Of a DNA stretch of 64,000 nucleotides, positions 47,901 through 59,595 are shown piece by piece. Under the pieces are notes generated by a model, which saw only the letters and a list, made by a program, of their open reading frames with translations, was not told where the DNA came from and did not search any database. The stretch comes from Struthio camelus. Lineage: Eukaryota > Chordata > Aves > Struthioniformes > Struthionidae. Positions within the stretch are counted from its first letter, which is position 1. The number at the start of each line of letters is the position of its first letter. A program made the position numbers and the translations under genes. The stretch covers positions 9,634,214-9,698,213 of the forward strand of contig NC_090964.1 in the NCBI RefSeq assembly GCF_040807025.1, written 5' to 3'.

Positions 47901-50280
47901 CATCAGATAAAGCAGGAGCCGCATCTCCAGGTCGGGCTCAAGCGGGTCCGGGAACGGGATCTCCTCGCGGGGGCAGAGCCGGCACCCTGCGAGCGCGGCC
48001 GGGCGCCCTGCCGGGCCGTTTCCACGCCTGCGCCGCCCTCCTGCCGAAAAAGCCGGGCTGTGGGGACGGACCGCCGGGGCGGCGGTTCGCGGGCGAGCTC
48101 GGCTGCGCGGAGGGGAAGGGGCAGTCTGCTGCGGGAAAACAGAAGAAATCCTCCTTTAAATTGCTACATGGGGGGGTTTTAAGCTGCAAGAGCCCGGGCA
48201 GTAAAAACCAGCGGCTGACACGTGCTAATCCGAGCAGCCAGATGTGGGTCTGGAGGCAGCCGAGCTGGCGAGGCCGCCTGCCCCTTCCAAGCTTTCTCTC
48301 CTCCCGCATCCGACTCTGCACGGCCCAGGGCAGCCGGGAGCACAAGACGGGAGGAGGCGCCGACAAAGGACAAAACAGAGACTTGCTCCAGGCTGGGACA
48401 CCCAAATACCGGGCTCAGCAGGAGAAAACATGAGGTGTTTTTTTTTTTCCCCCCGCCACCCAGGTGCCTTAGGGGAAATCTGGCAAAAAGGCACCTCAGC
48501 TCTTGGGGCCTGCAGCGGCCGGGGCGAGCGCCAGCTGAGCCGGGAGCATGTGTCCCCTCCCGAAACGCTGCACTTGTGGCCCAAAGGCTGCCCGGGGCCA
48601 CGGCGCCGCTCGTCACCCAGCCCTTTAGGGGCAGAAGGGGACTAAAGTGATCTTATCGCTGGCGGAGAACAGGGGGGAGGCAACCGCTGCCCTAAGGAGA
48701 AAGCAAACTTCCTGGGCGTTTCTCCTCTTCTTCCCTTCTCTGCTTTGTTTTTCCATCTCTAAGGTCACGGCCCCCGAAATTCTGTGCTTGCTCGTGCCAC
48801 ACGGACTCTGCAAAATAACTTAAATTCCTGATCCCGCTGATAGGTGCAGAAAAATGTTCAAAGCCAGCTCCTGGGCAGAGGGAGGCTCCTGTCTGCTTGG
48901 GAAACCTCGTTTGCAGCTCTCGTCTTCAGCCGGGGGAGCACCGCGCTCAGCACCCCCATGCTCGCCAGGAGCACGTTGCACCCGTGCACGGCTGCGCGCG
49001 ATGGGGAGCTGTGGGTCTGCTCCCAGCCCGGCTCCCGGCACGGCCCCGCGGCTGCCACGAGCAGCGCTGGGCCATCGCGCGGGGCCAGGCTGCCTGGCAG
49101 GGCCAAGCTGGGGCTGCAGCCGGGGCACTGGGCTCCTGGTGCCCGGGGGTGAGCAGACCCCCAGGCACTGACACCGGTGTCCCTGTCCCTTTGAGGGGGT
49201 CAGGCAAGCATCTGCCGCTTTTGTTTGACCTCTAGGAGCAAAAAAACCCGCAGGGCTCCAGTGTCCGCTTGAGCGGCTCCTTGTCTCCAGCGAGCGTGCA
49301 AAGCAAACCTCTCGAAAGCGAGTGCACGGCTGCACGTCCAACACCTCTGCCCCCTCCGCGTGGGCGCTGGCGAGAGCCCGCGGCAGTCTGCTCAGCCCCG
49401 CGGCATGCTGCAGCAACGCCCGCTCCGCCACCGCGAGCGGGCAAACAGCGGGTCAAGGGAAACGAATTCCTGCCTGGGCCGTGTCTGCCCAGGCGTGCGT
49501 GGCTGCACGCCCGGCTAAGCCCAGAGATACTCGGCCATCCCGGGCAGGGAGGGGGCTGACGCTGCCGGGGCGCTGGGGACAGGGATCCCGCTCCAGAAGC
49601 TTGTCCAGGGCTGTCAGGATGGATGGGATGGCAACGGGCTCCCTTTGCAATTCACTGCCGCCAGGTTTATTCGAGTTTTGGGGAAAGGTCTTGTCCAGGA
49701 GCATCTCAAAGCAAGTCAGGTGGCAGCTGTATGCCACTACAGGGGGGAGATCCCAATGCTCTGTTGCAAAAGCATTATTTGTGCAAAATCATTCAAAAAC
49801 TGGGTAATAATGGCAGAACTTGTGATTCTTAGCGATAGTTGCATTCTGCCCTGCTCATATGCTGGTGTCAGCCTGCCTCCCCTGCGTCGCGGGTGTGGGA
49901 AGGTGTGACCGTCAGCCGTCTTGGGCTTTCCCCGGCTTCTTTGCAGCGCCTAAGCTGCTGGCACTGCTGGCGGAGGAGCCTGGCCAGCTGATCGCACTGC
50001 AGGATTCAACCCGCCTTTGCCGCTGAGCCCGTGCGTGTGCATGCATGTGCAGAGACAATAACCACCGTGGGAGCTGTTTGCTAGACTCACCCCGTTACTA
50101 AGAACAAACTACCCTTCCCCTGCTGACACTCGCTGCAAACAGAACCTGAGCACGCCGGGAGGCTGCAGAACGCCGGGGAAAGAGCTTCCCAGCGCCCCAG
50201 GCTGCCGCCTCCCTCCAGCTACTGCAGAGCAGGTAGCTCCGGGAGCCGGCAGGGCCCCAGGGGGCCGGGGGCTGCAGAGG
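44972..50280. other. GJB5-GJB3 spacer, GJB4 position in mammals, no gene seen
   Basis: No connexin motif ([19 protein letters not shown]) occurs in any frame here, so no GJB4 copy or readable remnant is visible. The spacer is GC-rich with CpG-dense parts (about 47560-48140 and 48950-49460). Open frames such as 47387-48433 (348 codons) have no domain and cross frames on both strands. One AT-rich block at about 45990-46215 stands out and is listed separately. Confidence 0.7.
45990..46215. promoter_or_regulatory. AT-rich island inside the connexin cluster, candidate enhancer
   Basis: About 225 bases of unique AT-rich sequence with sharp borders in otherwise GC-rich DNA. It contains GATTAAACAATAACATT (SOX/FOX-like cores), GATGAATAATTAACAAC (homeodomain core) and GCAAATG. 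No open frame and no repeat signature. This texture is typical of a deeply conserved non-coding element; it lies 1.4 kb past GJB5 and 7.6 kb before GJB3. Conservation was not tested. Confidence 0.5.
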
Positions 50281-51340
50281 GCAGCCCCAGCTGTGACGTG
50301 GGGCAGGGGCAGCCCCCGGCGAGGACAGGCCGGGCCGTGGTGCCGACGGCTCTCCTGTGCCGCTGGGGACCGGCAGGCCGGGCAGGCACCTACCCCGCAG
50401 GGCTAACGGGGGGGCGGTGGGAGCTGTGTTACGACCAGGGCGGTGGGTGGCAGGCGGTGGGACCCCCATGCCGTGTTCTGGCACGTTTGCACCCACGCGG
50501 GGCAGGACCGGGCTGTGACGCAGCGGTCTGGCGTGCGGCGAGAGTGCCAGCCTTGGCAGGAGGCGGCAGAGAGAGCCGAGCGCACCTTCAGCGTTGCCCT
50601 CGCTCCGGCTGGCTCGTGGCCAGGGCTCGCCGGGGCCGGGCGGGCTGCGGGTCTTGCACAACGCCGCGCACCCGCCCTCGGCGCATGGGGCTCGGCGCGG
50701 CACTCCCCGGCCCCCTCCCGCCCCGCAGCGGGTCCATGGCTGGAGGCGGCGCGGGGCTGCGAGCGGCAGCGGCTGAGCCGGGCAGGTGGGCAGTGGGGAC
50801 GCGGCGCGGGGCGGGTGGCAGAATTTGCGGGGTTAAGGAGTGATCGCTGTGCCCGTGCGGTGGGCAGGATGGGGCAGCTCGCCTGCACCGGGGCGTGCGG
50901 GAGGCAGAGGGGACCCAGCTGCAGCCCCCAGCCTGGGCTTTTGGATGAGAGCGGCAGCTCCCTGCTCTCGATTTTAAAGCAGACATGCAAAGGGCTGAGT
51001 GAAAGCGCTGTGATTGCTTCCCACCCCGGCTTGTAGCAGCACGTTTACTGGCAGAGACGGATCTCCAGGTTTTAGATAGGGAGGTGAGACGAGACAAGAG
51101 GTTTTCAGGGTCGGGCATAGACGCTGCCCCGGCATCAGGCTGGGACGGTGGTGTGGGACTCACCGCGGCCCCCGGGAGGGACGCGCGCCCCGTCCTCCAG
51201 AGCAGGGCACCGCTCGGCTGAGGCCACGGTTTTTGGTGCATCTCAGGGCTGGCAGCGAAGGAGCGTGGTGGTGGGTCCGGGGCTCTCCGGCGGCACCGCG
51301 GGGCTCCGGGCAGCGCCTGAGGCTCTGCTCCTTCCTTGCA
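50281..51340 (+). promoter_or_regulatory. GJB3: CpG-rich probable GJB3 promoter region
   Basis: CpG-dense sequence 2.4-3.5 kb upstream of the GJB3 coding exon. A candidate first exon ends at 50785 with donor CAG then GTGGGC. Transcription from here into the GJB3 coding exon is the expected connexin layout but is inferred. Confidence 0.4.
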
Positions 51341-51341
51341 G

Positions 51342-51476
51342 ACCCAGGAGGTTGCTTCGCACCACGCTACCCCCCCGGCTGTGACTCCAGCGGCAAGGGG
51401 ACCCTGAGCACCCGTGTGCCGGCAAGCCACCGGCTATGCCCTGCTAAGCGGAGAGAGGAGCCCGAGCCTGTCCCAG
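51342..51476 (+). other. Candidate alternative exon upstream of GJB3
   Basis: The segment is framed by a strong acceptor (CTGCTCCTTCCTTGCAG) and a good donor (TCCCAG then GTACGTG). It is 135 bases long, a multiple of three, and open in one frame. The most likely role is a non-coding 5' exon of GJB3. The open frame shows no connexin or other motif. Confidence 0.35.
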
Positions 51477-53770
51477 GTACGTGCCGGGGGCTGCGGGGCA
51501 GAGGGGGGCTGTGCAGGGTTTACTGCGGGCAGAGCGGGTCTGCCCCGCTGGCAGAGGGACGGTCACCGCTTCGCTCGTGGGAAGAGCGGAAAAGCAATCT
51601 CGTTTCCCCCCACCCCCGACCCATCAGAAAGGCAATGAGCTGGCGATAATCTTGGGGCTGGGTAAGAGAAACAGCGGTCCAAACCTATGATGTTTTGGGC
51701 CCAGCTTCACCCCTGCTGGATGGCTCAGTCCCAAAACTGGGCTGCGAGCGGGCACTGAGAGCTTTCCCGGCGCAGGGAAGCAGCCCGTGGCCGCGGCGCC
51801 CGGGACCGAGTGCTCTTGCTGGGCCGGATCTGGCCGCAACCGATGGGACCCGCTGGCAGCCGGGAGCGGGATGTGCCGCGCAGCTCCCCGGCTCCGACCT
51901 GAACCTGCTGGGTGAGTCGGAGGCGGCTTTGCTGCCTCCTGCGGCATTTCCACGCCGTGGGCGCATTCCTTCTGCATGAGTGGTGCAGACGCCCTGCGAT
52001 CTGCGACGGATGCGCAGGCAGGGCTTCGGCTTGCTCCCTGTCGTTGCTCACAGCAGCGATATTTGGGAAATACAGCGTCTCGTTTCTACTTGCAGGGTTG
52101 GCAATGATGCATTTGCAGTTTTGTCCCGCAGCCCCGGGGTGGCCATTTCTTTTACTTGGCAAAGTGGCCAGTTTGCCCTAGAAACATGAGCTTGGTTTGC
52201 AAGCTTAAAATAGCACTTTTTCCAGCTAAAACCTCAAAAACATTGCAATGTTTGCTTGAAAATTGGACCATTACTGAAGAAAGTGAGGCATTTTAAACTC
52301 AAATTGTCCCTAGACTTTGAACAAAGATAAGCAAAATTTTACAGTTGTTCATGAAACTGAACTTTTCTTGCAAATGCAAATAAAATGCAAAAAAACACCA
52401 CTTCTGAGCCTTTCCAGCGCTCCTCGGTATCCTTGCAGGCCTTGCCCCTCCTTACTCGCTCCAGGATCGCAAGGAGTTTCCCTCTGATTGCCCATCCAAA
52501 CCTCGCACATGGTGCAAATCCTTCTCGAGCTTCCAGGCGCAGTGGCTTTTGGTCTCCTACCAGCACAAGACTAAATGTTATTCGGAGCATCTTCATAAAA
52601 GTTAACAGCACGGGGACGTACCCGAGCCAGGTTTTCTTGAGCAGCCCTCCATCACCGGAGACGCATTTACAACCACAAAGACAATTGTTGCTAACTCATC
52701 CCTGGGCAAAAAAAGCAACCGGGGATTTCTAAATCCAGCCGTCTTCTTTCCGCCTGTTGCTTCACTGGCAGCAGTAAAGCTCCCGCCATCGGGACCTAAC
52801 AACTCTCGGCGGCGCTTTCAAGCCCTGCGCCTGTCCGCCGGCGCCACGCACAGACTCTCGCCTTCGGCAGCTCCGCTCTCGCTCGGGTTCCCCTCAGGCG
52901 TCACCTTGCGACTGAGAAAACTGGTCCCTGGCGTGGTCTCCTCATCCCCCGCTCTGCAGCTCCGCTTCGCCTTTGGGCGCAGCAGCCAATTTAAGCTCAT
53001 TTTACTCATGTGGAAACCAAAGCTCAGGGAGGCCAGGGCCCCGCTGGGCTGGCGATGGGAGAGCAGGCAGGGATCCTGGAGCTCCCCCAGGAAAGGCAGT
53101 ACTTCCCTGATGGGAAAGGTCCCCATCCATCCCCAAAAGGCACTTCTGCATGGGTCTCTCCAGGCCCCAAAAGGAGGGGGGGGATCTCTGCTCTGGATGG
53201 AAATGTGCTGCGGTCACCGTCAGCCCCCTCCCCATGGGCCCGCCAGGACACGGGGCTGTTTTCGCACAAGCCCTTGCTTTGCTGAAGTATTAACCTTCCC
53301 ACATAGCTGGCCCCATCTGACTCTCAGGGCACGGCCTCTTCTTGTTTATCCTGGCCCATTGCAGGGGATTCGCTGCCAATTTATATCAACCTACGCAATC
53401 AGACCTGGATTGAGGTTGGCAGGAACTCCTCCTGGTTCCTTATCACTTACCAAAAAGCCTCTATGAGAAGGAAGAGCAAAGCGGTTGAGTCACTCCTAAA
53501 TGTCAATGTGAGTCAGCACAGGACCCAGCAGTGCCACCATTCAGCCCACATTTTATTGTACGTGCACGGGATGGGTCCTCCTCCACCCAAAGGAGTGCAG
53601 AGTGGGGCAAGAGAGTTAGGGAGGTTAAGGAGCCTGAGAGAGCCCTGACCCTGCTGAAATGCAGGGAGAGATGAACTGGCCAGTTATTTCCCACTGCATC
53701 TCTTCACCTTCTGTTTCTCTTGCTCTTCATCCAGGTTGGATGACTCTGGCCCCTGCCAGCGCCGCCCACC

Positions 53771-54577
53771 ATGGATTGGAAAACGCTGCAGGCACTGCTC
53801 AGCGGGGTCAACAAGTACTCCACGGCCTTTGGCCGCATCTGGCTCTCAGTGGTCTTTGTCTTCCGCGTGCTGGTCTATGTGGTGGCAGCCGAGCGCGTGT
53901 GGGGGGATGAGCAGAAGGACTTTGACTGCAACACACGCCAGCCAGGATGCACCAATGTCTGCTACGACCACTTCTTTCCCATCTCCCACATACGCCTCTG
54001 GGCCCTGCAACTCATCTTTGTCACTTGTCCTTCCCTCCTGGTCATCATGCACGTGGCCTACCGAGAAGACCGTGAGAAGAAGAACCGTGAGAAGAACGGG
54101 GAGAATTGCCCCAAGCTCTACAGCAACACAGGCAAGAAGCACGGCGGGCTGTGGTGGACCTACCTGCTCAGCCTCTTCTTCAAGCTTATCATAGAGATAC
54201 TGTTCCTCTACCTCCTCCACAAGATGTGGGACAGCTTCGACCTGCCACGGCTCGTCAAGTGCGCCAATGTGGACCCTTGCCCCAACACTGTAGACTGCTA
54301 CATCGCTCGGCCGACCGAGAAGAGGGTCTTCACCTATTTCATGGTCGGGGCCTCCTCCATCTGCATTGTCCTCACTGTCTGTGAGATCTTCTACCTCATC
54401 TTCAAGCGGGTTGTACGGACTGCGCGGAAATGGAAGAAGTCCACCAAGCGCTCTGTCAGCTACAGCAAGGCCTCCACCTGCCGATGCCACCTCAAGCTGG
54501 AGGAGAAGGAAAACAAGTCCCAGAATAGGTCTGTGGCAGCCCTGAGGGCCTCGGCTCCCAACTTGACTTTGATCTGA
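53771..54577 (+). CDS. GJB3: Gap junction beta-3 protein, connexin 31
   Basis: A 268-residue connexin with the family's four membrane spans (about 21-41, 76-96, 127-150 and 188-211). The first 60 residues are almost the same as mammalian connexin 31 ([18 protein letters not shown]). Docking cysteines are C53, C60, C64 in loop one and C164, C170, C176 in loop two; the five-residue gap between the first two of loop two is the known peculiarity of connexin 31, where other connexins have four. The tail keeps [12 protein letters not shown] and ends ASAPNLTLI, close to the mammalian end. The start lies in a strong Kozak context (CCCACCATGG), 36 bases after the acceptor (TCTTCATCCAG, exon begins 53735). 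The protein forms gap-junction channels; in mammals it serves epidermis, inner ear and placenta, and human mutations cause erythrokeratodermia and hearing loss. Confidence 0.96.
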   Translation: MDWKTLQALLSGVNKYSTAFGRIWLSVVFVFRVLVYVVAAERVWGDEQKDFDCNTRQPGCTNVCYDHFFPISHIRLWALQLIFVTCPSLLVIMHVAYREDREKKNREKNGENCPKLYSNTGKKHGGLWWTYLLSLFFKLIIEILFLYLLHKMWDSFDLPRLVKCANVDPCPNTVDCYIARPTEKRVFTYFMVGASSICIVLTVCEIFYLIFKRVVRTARKWKKSTKRSVSYSKASTCRCHLKLEEKENKSQNRSVAALRASAPNLTLI

Positions 54578-55939
54578 CAGGGTTGTGGAAGGGGGAGGGG
54601 GAGGGAAAAATGCCCTGGCAAGTGCCAGGGACAGTGACCCCATCTGCAATGCCACCACCAGACTCTTCAGCCGGGACCTTGATGGCTATAAAGGGGAGGG
54701 AGAGCACATCCACGGGAACTCTCCTACTTGGTGCTACCAACCGAATGTACCTCGTGGGGATACCTCTGCCCAGGCTTGTTAGGGCGACAAGGGAGGGACA
54801 GGGTCCTCGCAGGGAGGTTGTGTGTGACAGCCCCTCTTTGTGTGCGTGCTACAGGAGTTTGCAGCCAAAGAGCATCTCTGAATCCAGGAGCTCGTGCTCT
54901 TCATTTTGCTGCAAGCTGCCACGCCACAGCAAGCAGTCCCGTAGCTGGGTGCGTCTCTCCTCTGCGCTCGGAGAGCTCGGAGAGGAGGGGGGAGAACCGT
55001 GGGTGCCCTTATGCCATGGGAGAAATGACGGATGTGAACTTGCTGGAGAGACTACAACCTCCACAGTCTCTGTTAGGTGCTGTTTGTCCCTGCTCCCTTT
55101 TTGCAGCACATAATTCAGGGCCAGTAACCTCACGGGCTCTGCTGGAGACAGGATGCACAGTCGTATGGGGACCGAGCAAGGGGCTCCTGGTCCCTCCGCC
55201 CAACCAGGACCTTCCCAAAGAGCTGAGAGTCGAGGTCTAGGCTTTCTGTGGAATAACGCTGCAGGGACGACGGGACGGTGGGCACGTCCTCGGGTGTGCC
55301 GCTAGCGAGGGCCCGCTCGGCGCGGGCAGCAGCGTGCCTGAGGGTGTCTGTTCTTTCCACAGAGGAGAGGAGATGTGATCTCCCACCCGGCCCGGCCCGG
55401 CCCGACTCAGAGACCCTGCCCCTTGACCCATGAGCTGCGAAGTGCCCGAGCCATTCGACCCGTACCAGAATTGACTAAGCCCAACAAACTAAAGGCCCCT
55501 GAGAAAGGGCAGAGGGGCATCCGAGCGGACGCAGGTAAGGCCTGCGATCACCACTGGCCACTGCCACGGTGCAGCACGCTTTAGGGACCACGTCGATGCC
55601 CAGATGCTGTGCCTGAATGCCAGCTCCTCGGTCAGAGCCCTCGTCCTGCTGCAGGCAGAGGTGGAGCTGCTGCGGGTCCTTCGTGCTGCCAGAGCGGTGC
55701 TGCAAGATGTCAGCGAACCCAGAGCAATCACCGATGAGGGTCGCTGCAAACTGCCCATTTGGGGCGATTTGCCAGTCCTGGGGCAGAAGCAGGTTTCCCC
55801 TCTTTGCTCATGCAAGCGCCACGCTGATGTCCCCCTGCTGCAGGCTCCTCTGCTTCCCTCCGAACCGGGGTCTTTGCATCCCTTCCTCGCCTCGGATGGA
55901 TGTTTCAGCAATGTCATTAGCTATGTAAACCAAAAGGCC

Positions 55940-55945
55940 AATAAA
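55940..55945 (+). terminator. GJB3: GJB3 polyadenylation signal
   Basis: AATAAA 1.36 kb after the GJB3 stop, followed within 30 bases by a GT-rich stretch. No earlier canonical signal was seen, so the 3' UTR probably runs to about 55965. Confidence 0.65.
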
Positions 55946-55969
55946 TGTTATGTTGTTTGTAGATGCTGA

Positions 55970-57160
55970 GATCTGCTCTGTGTGCTGTGAGTCCAGGGAG
56001 GGGAACGGCGAGGGCACATGGAGCAGGGAGAAGGGAAATGGCTAGGCAGGAAGAAATGAATTTGCTGAGGTTTCCCGGGAGTCTGTAGCAGCCAGGAAGG
56101 TGGCCAGGTCCCGAGCGCTCCCGTCCCAACTGGGGCTGGTGCAGGTGAAGCTCTCCCTGAATCCAGCCTGCTGGGTGCCTGCCTCCGGCGCGGCGTTCTC
56201 CCGGCTCGTCACGCACCGTTGAGCTTTAATTCACTGCAACCGCGTGCTGGCCCCTGAGGAAATCAAAGAGGGATCAGCATCAATTATTTACTAAACCTTG
56301 ATAAATATTACAATAAATAGCAATGATTTCCATTTAATCTCTCCTTAAACAGCTCAATGCAAAGGGTCTGCTGGCGCTCTGGTCAGCCGGGGTTTCCAGC
56401 TCCCGCCTGGCCGTGCTTCCCCACTCCGCGGCAGCACCCTGCCCGCGGGCCAGGCGCGAAGACGTCGGGCACCCGCACAGGCACCCGCGCACTGGGCACG
56501 GCCTCTCGGCGGGTAAAGCAAGGTGGAAGCAGGAGCATCAGCAGGCGAGGGCTGCTCCGTTTGCTCCTTGGCTATGGAGCAATGCCTCGGCTGTCAACTG
56601 CAGGCGGTCGGGAGCGGGAAGTGGTTCGCCGTGGGAAACGTGCTCCCGCCTCTGCGGCACCCTGGTATTTTGGATAGAGCAGCACATAGGGTGCAATTAT
56701 TTTATATTAAATATAATGGTGCTTTTCCTGCTCCACCCACTGCTCAGCCCCAGCACTGTCTTGGAGGAGGAAATGCCACATCTTGGTGTTGGAGAACCAG
56801 TGGCTTCCTGCCATGCGCGTGGACTGGCCCACTTTCTTCCCTGCTTGCCCAACCCCAAATCCTGGCTGTGCCAAGCGCAGCGGGACAGTGAGGGTGGATG
56901 CACGTGGGGCTCTTTGCCCTGCTTCAGCCTGTGCATAAAATATCAGCATCCACCCGAACTGCCTTCCTGAAGCAGGGCCGCTGCTGCCAAGCCTCGCTCA
57001 GGTCCCCGTGCTCAGTGCCTTTGCACACACCCGCCCCAAACCCTGCAGCGCCTGGGACGGGACAGCAGCCATCCATTTCCCCCACAGCAGAGCTGAGCCT
57101 AAAGTTGGACAGTGTGTTACAGCCCGTGCATGCTTAATTAAGCTCATCTCATCAGCTCAG
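55970..57160. other. GJB3-GJA4 spacer with AT-rich candidate element
   Basis: No gene. An AT-rich unique block at about 56225-56350 contains TTTAATTCACTG, CATCAATTATTTACTAAAC (FOX-like TATTTAC) and TTGATAAATATTACAATAAATA. It resembles a conserved enhancer. The rest is GC-rich with chance open frames. Confidence 0.5.
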
Positions 57161-57169
57161 TGTGTCAGG

Positions 57170-58560
57170 CTTGGGGCTGTGTTTTCGAGGCCTCCCGGGG
57201 CAGCCCTGCACCGGGGCTCGGGGCTGCAGCGTGGCTCCAGCACCACCCAGTGCCCGGTGCACCGCACGCCACCGCGCCGACAGCACGGCACCAGGAAAGC
57301 GAGTCCGGCGGCCCGGACACCGGCAGGCCCCAACCATGCCGGGCACAGAGCATCCTCTGCTGCGTCGGGCCAGCTGCCCGGGGGCTGCGACCGAGCTCGG
57401 CTGGTACCTCCCGCACGTCCCACGTGATGCTGACACTTAAACCCTGCAACTTTTGGGGCTCCCAGCTGGGGCAACTTGCTGGCAGTCCCATCCCAGCTGC
57501 AGCACATCTGGGCACCCTGGGAACAGGACCCCTCGCTGCTGTGCCGGTTTAGCCTGGTGGGAGAGCCTCAGCTGGCGGAAGAGAGCGCGAGGAGGCTCTT
57601 CCCCCTCCCCAGAGGACGGCTGCTGGCACGGGCCGCACCGCGAGCCGCGCTCTGCCTGCAGCTCGCAGGGCTCCAAGGCACGAGCCAGCAGGGAAATCCA
57701 GGGAAATCCAGCTGCTGGCCACATGTCCCTGGGCCATTCGCCCTGTCCCGGTGCCTGGAGCAGGGCTGGGGCTGCATCCGCCTTGGGCATGGCTCGTGGC
57801 CACTGGCGCGCCGGGATGCGGGGCTCAGCCCCCGCGACGCTGGCAGGCCACAGCCCCTTGCTGAGACGCTGTCCCCGATGCGGCCACAGATCCTTCGTCC
57901 CCCTGTGCCGGGGCCGCCGGGACAGCGCGACGTCGCCACTGGGCAGCACACTGCCACCCGTCCGCCCGCCCGGCTCGGTCCATCCCGCAGCCCTGCCCTG
58001 TGATGGTTTTGGCTCCCAGGGGCCTCCCATCTGGGCTGATTATTATTATTTCAGTCCCGACTAACTTGTTTTCTTCCGCTTTCTATTTCCAGGCTGCGCT
58101 GGCCCCATCCGTCACTCGCTGTCAGACATGGGGGGGGATCCCGGCCGGGCGGCTCTCTCCGGACCCGCCACCCCTTTCCCCTCCCTGCACGGCGCCGGGG
58201 GGGGGCCGGGCTTCCCGAAAGGCCAGAGGGAAAGCGAGGAGGCCCCTGGGCCCAGCTCCCCGCACACCTGCAGCTCGGCTGTTGCTTTAAGCCCTGGTCC
58301 CTGGGTTTCCTGCCTGCGCTCCTCCTCCGCGGGCTCCCCTGGGTCCCCTCCGTGGCCAGAGCCTCCCAGGCCCCGGCTGCTCACATCCTGCGCAGCACCA
58401 GACGCAGGCTGGACGTGCCCGGCACCGGGCGCTCGCTCCGCAGCGCCCGCCCGTGCTGCAGAGGTGAGTGAGCGGCGCCGGGCACCGGCCGCGGCACCCT
58501 GGGCACCCAGCTGCTGGCAGCGGGCCGGACGGAGACGCGGGTGCTCCTGCGCCCTCCCCA
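57170..58560 (+). promoter_or_regulatory. GJA4: CpG-rich probable GJA4 promoter region and first exon
   Basis: CpG-dense sequence upstream of GJA4. A consensus donor (CAGAG then GTGAGTG, exon end 58463) would leave an intron of about 1.1 kb before the coding-exon acceptor at 59574. A good acceptor (CCGCTTTCTATTTCCAG) at 58092 could open an exon 58093-58463. GJA4 genes have a non-coding first exon, so one of these ends probably belongs to it. Confidence 0.45.
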
Positions 58561-59595
58561 GTGGCATCTGTCCTGGTGCCGGGTACTTGTTGCGGTGGGC
58601 GCCTGCTTTCTGCTTCGGGACGTGGGGTCACCCTTCACCACTTGCTCCGACTTTCTGCTTTGGGCACTTGCCTCATCCCTCCGCTGCTGGATGTCCCTTT
58701 AACAAGCCAGCTGGCACCTCTGGTTGCTTAATTGGCAGGGGTTAATTAGGAGTCAGGGCTGTGCCTGCTTCCTCTCTCCCAGCTGGCTTGCAGGGCTTGC
58801 ACTCGCAGGGGGAGATGCAGGAAAGGCTCGGCGGCAGGCAGGGGTGACGCCGAGGGGTGCCGGGAGCCGCGCGCTGTGCTGGTCCCTCCGCGGTGAGTGG
58901 GGCTGGTGGACACAGGGGCCACGCAGCCGGCGTGACGGGGGCACTCCAGGCTGCTCCCGGGCTGGCTGCTGCCCCTGTGCCGCTGGACGGGAGCTGGGGC
59001 TGCCCTAGCCGAGGTCGGGGTGGCTGATGGGTCCCAAGGGTTGGTGCTTTTTGGGCTCCCTCTCCCCACGACCCTGCTGCTCTCTGCCCCTGGTGGAGCT
59101 GCTGCAAAGGGCTGGTGGTGAAGTAGGTTTGAGCTGCTCCTGCACCCAAGGGCTGCCCCAAACTAGCTACGTGCCATAATGGCTGGCCAGCAAGCCCCTC
59201 GCTGGGGGCCGTGCCCTGGGACGGCTACGAGCCGCGGGTGCTGCTGGCTAGGTGCTGCTGCTGGGTGGTGGCTCCCTGGGTGCCTGAGGCCTGGGCTGTG
59301 AGCGGGACTGTCCTGCGGGCTGTCGCTGCAGACGCCCCTCACCCTGTGCTGTGGGAGGGAGCCCAGAAGGGTGGTCCCCCCACACTGGGGACTCCTGCTT
59401 GCCAAGTGTGTGCCACCTGGGATGCTCCTCAGTGGGTTCACTCTGGGCTGGGACACTCTTTGAGCAGCTGTGTCCCAAGAAAGTTTGCAGGTTAGCCAGC
59501 CCCATCTGCCCTGTGCCCCTTGGCAGGGAAACAGAGGACTAACTTCTCTCATTTCCACTCTTCCCTGCTGCCAGAGACGTGAAGCTCCCTAGAAG

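Noticed and set aside
47387-48433. 348-codon + strand open frame in the GJB5-GJB3 spacer
   Set aside because: No connexin or other motif; composition changes along its length with the local GC; it overlaps frames on both strands. Not a GJB4 remnant by eye.
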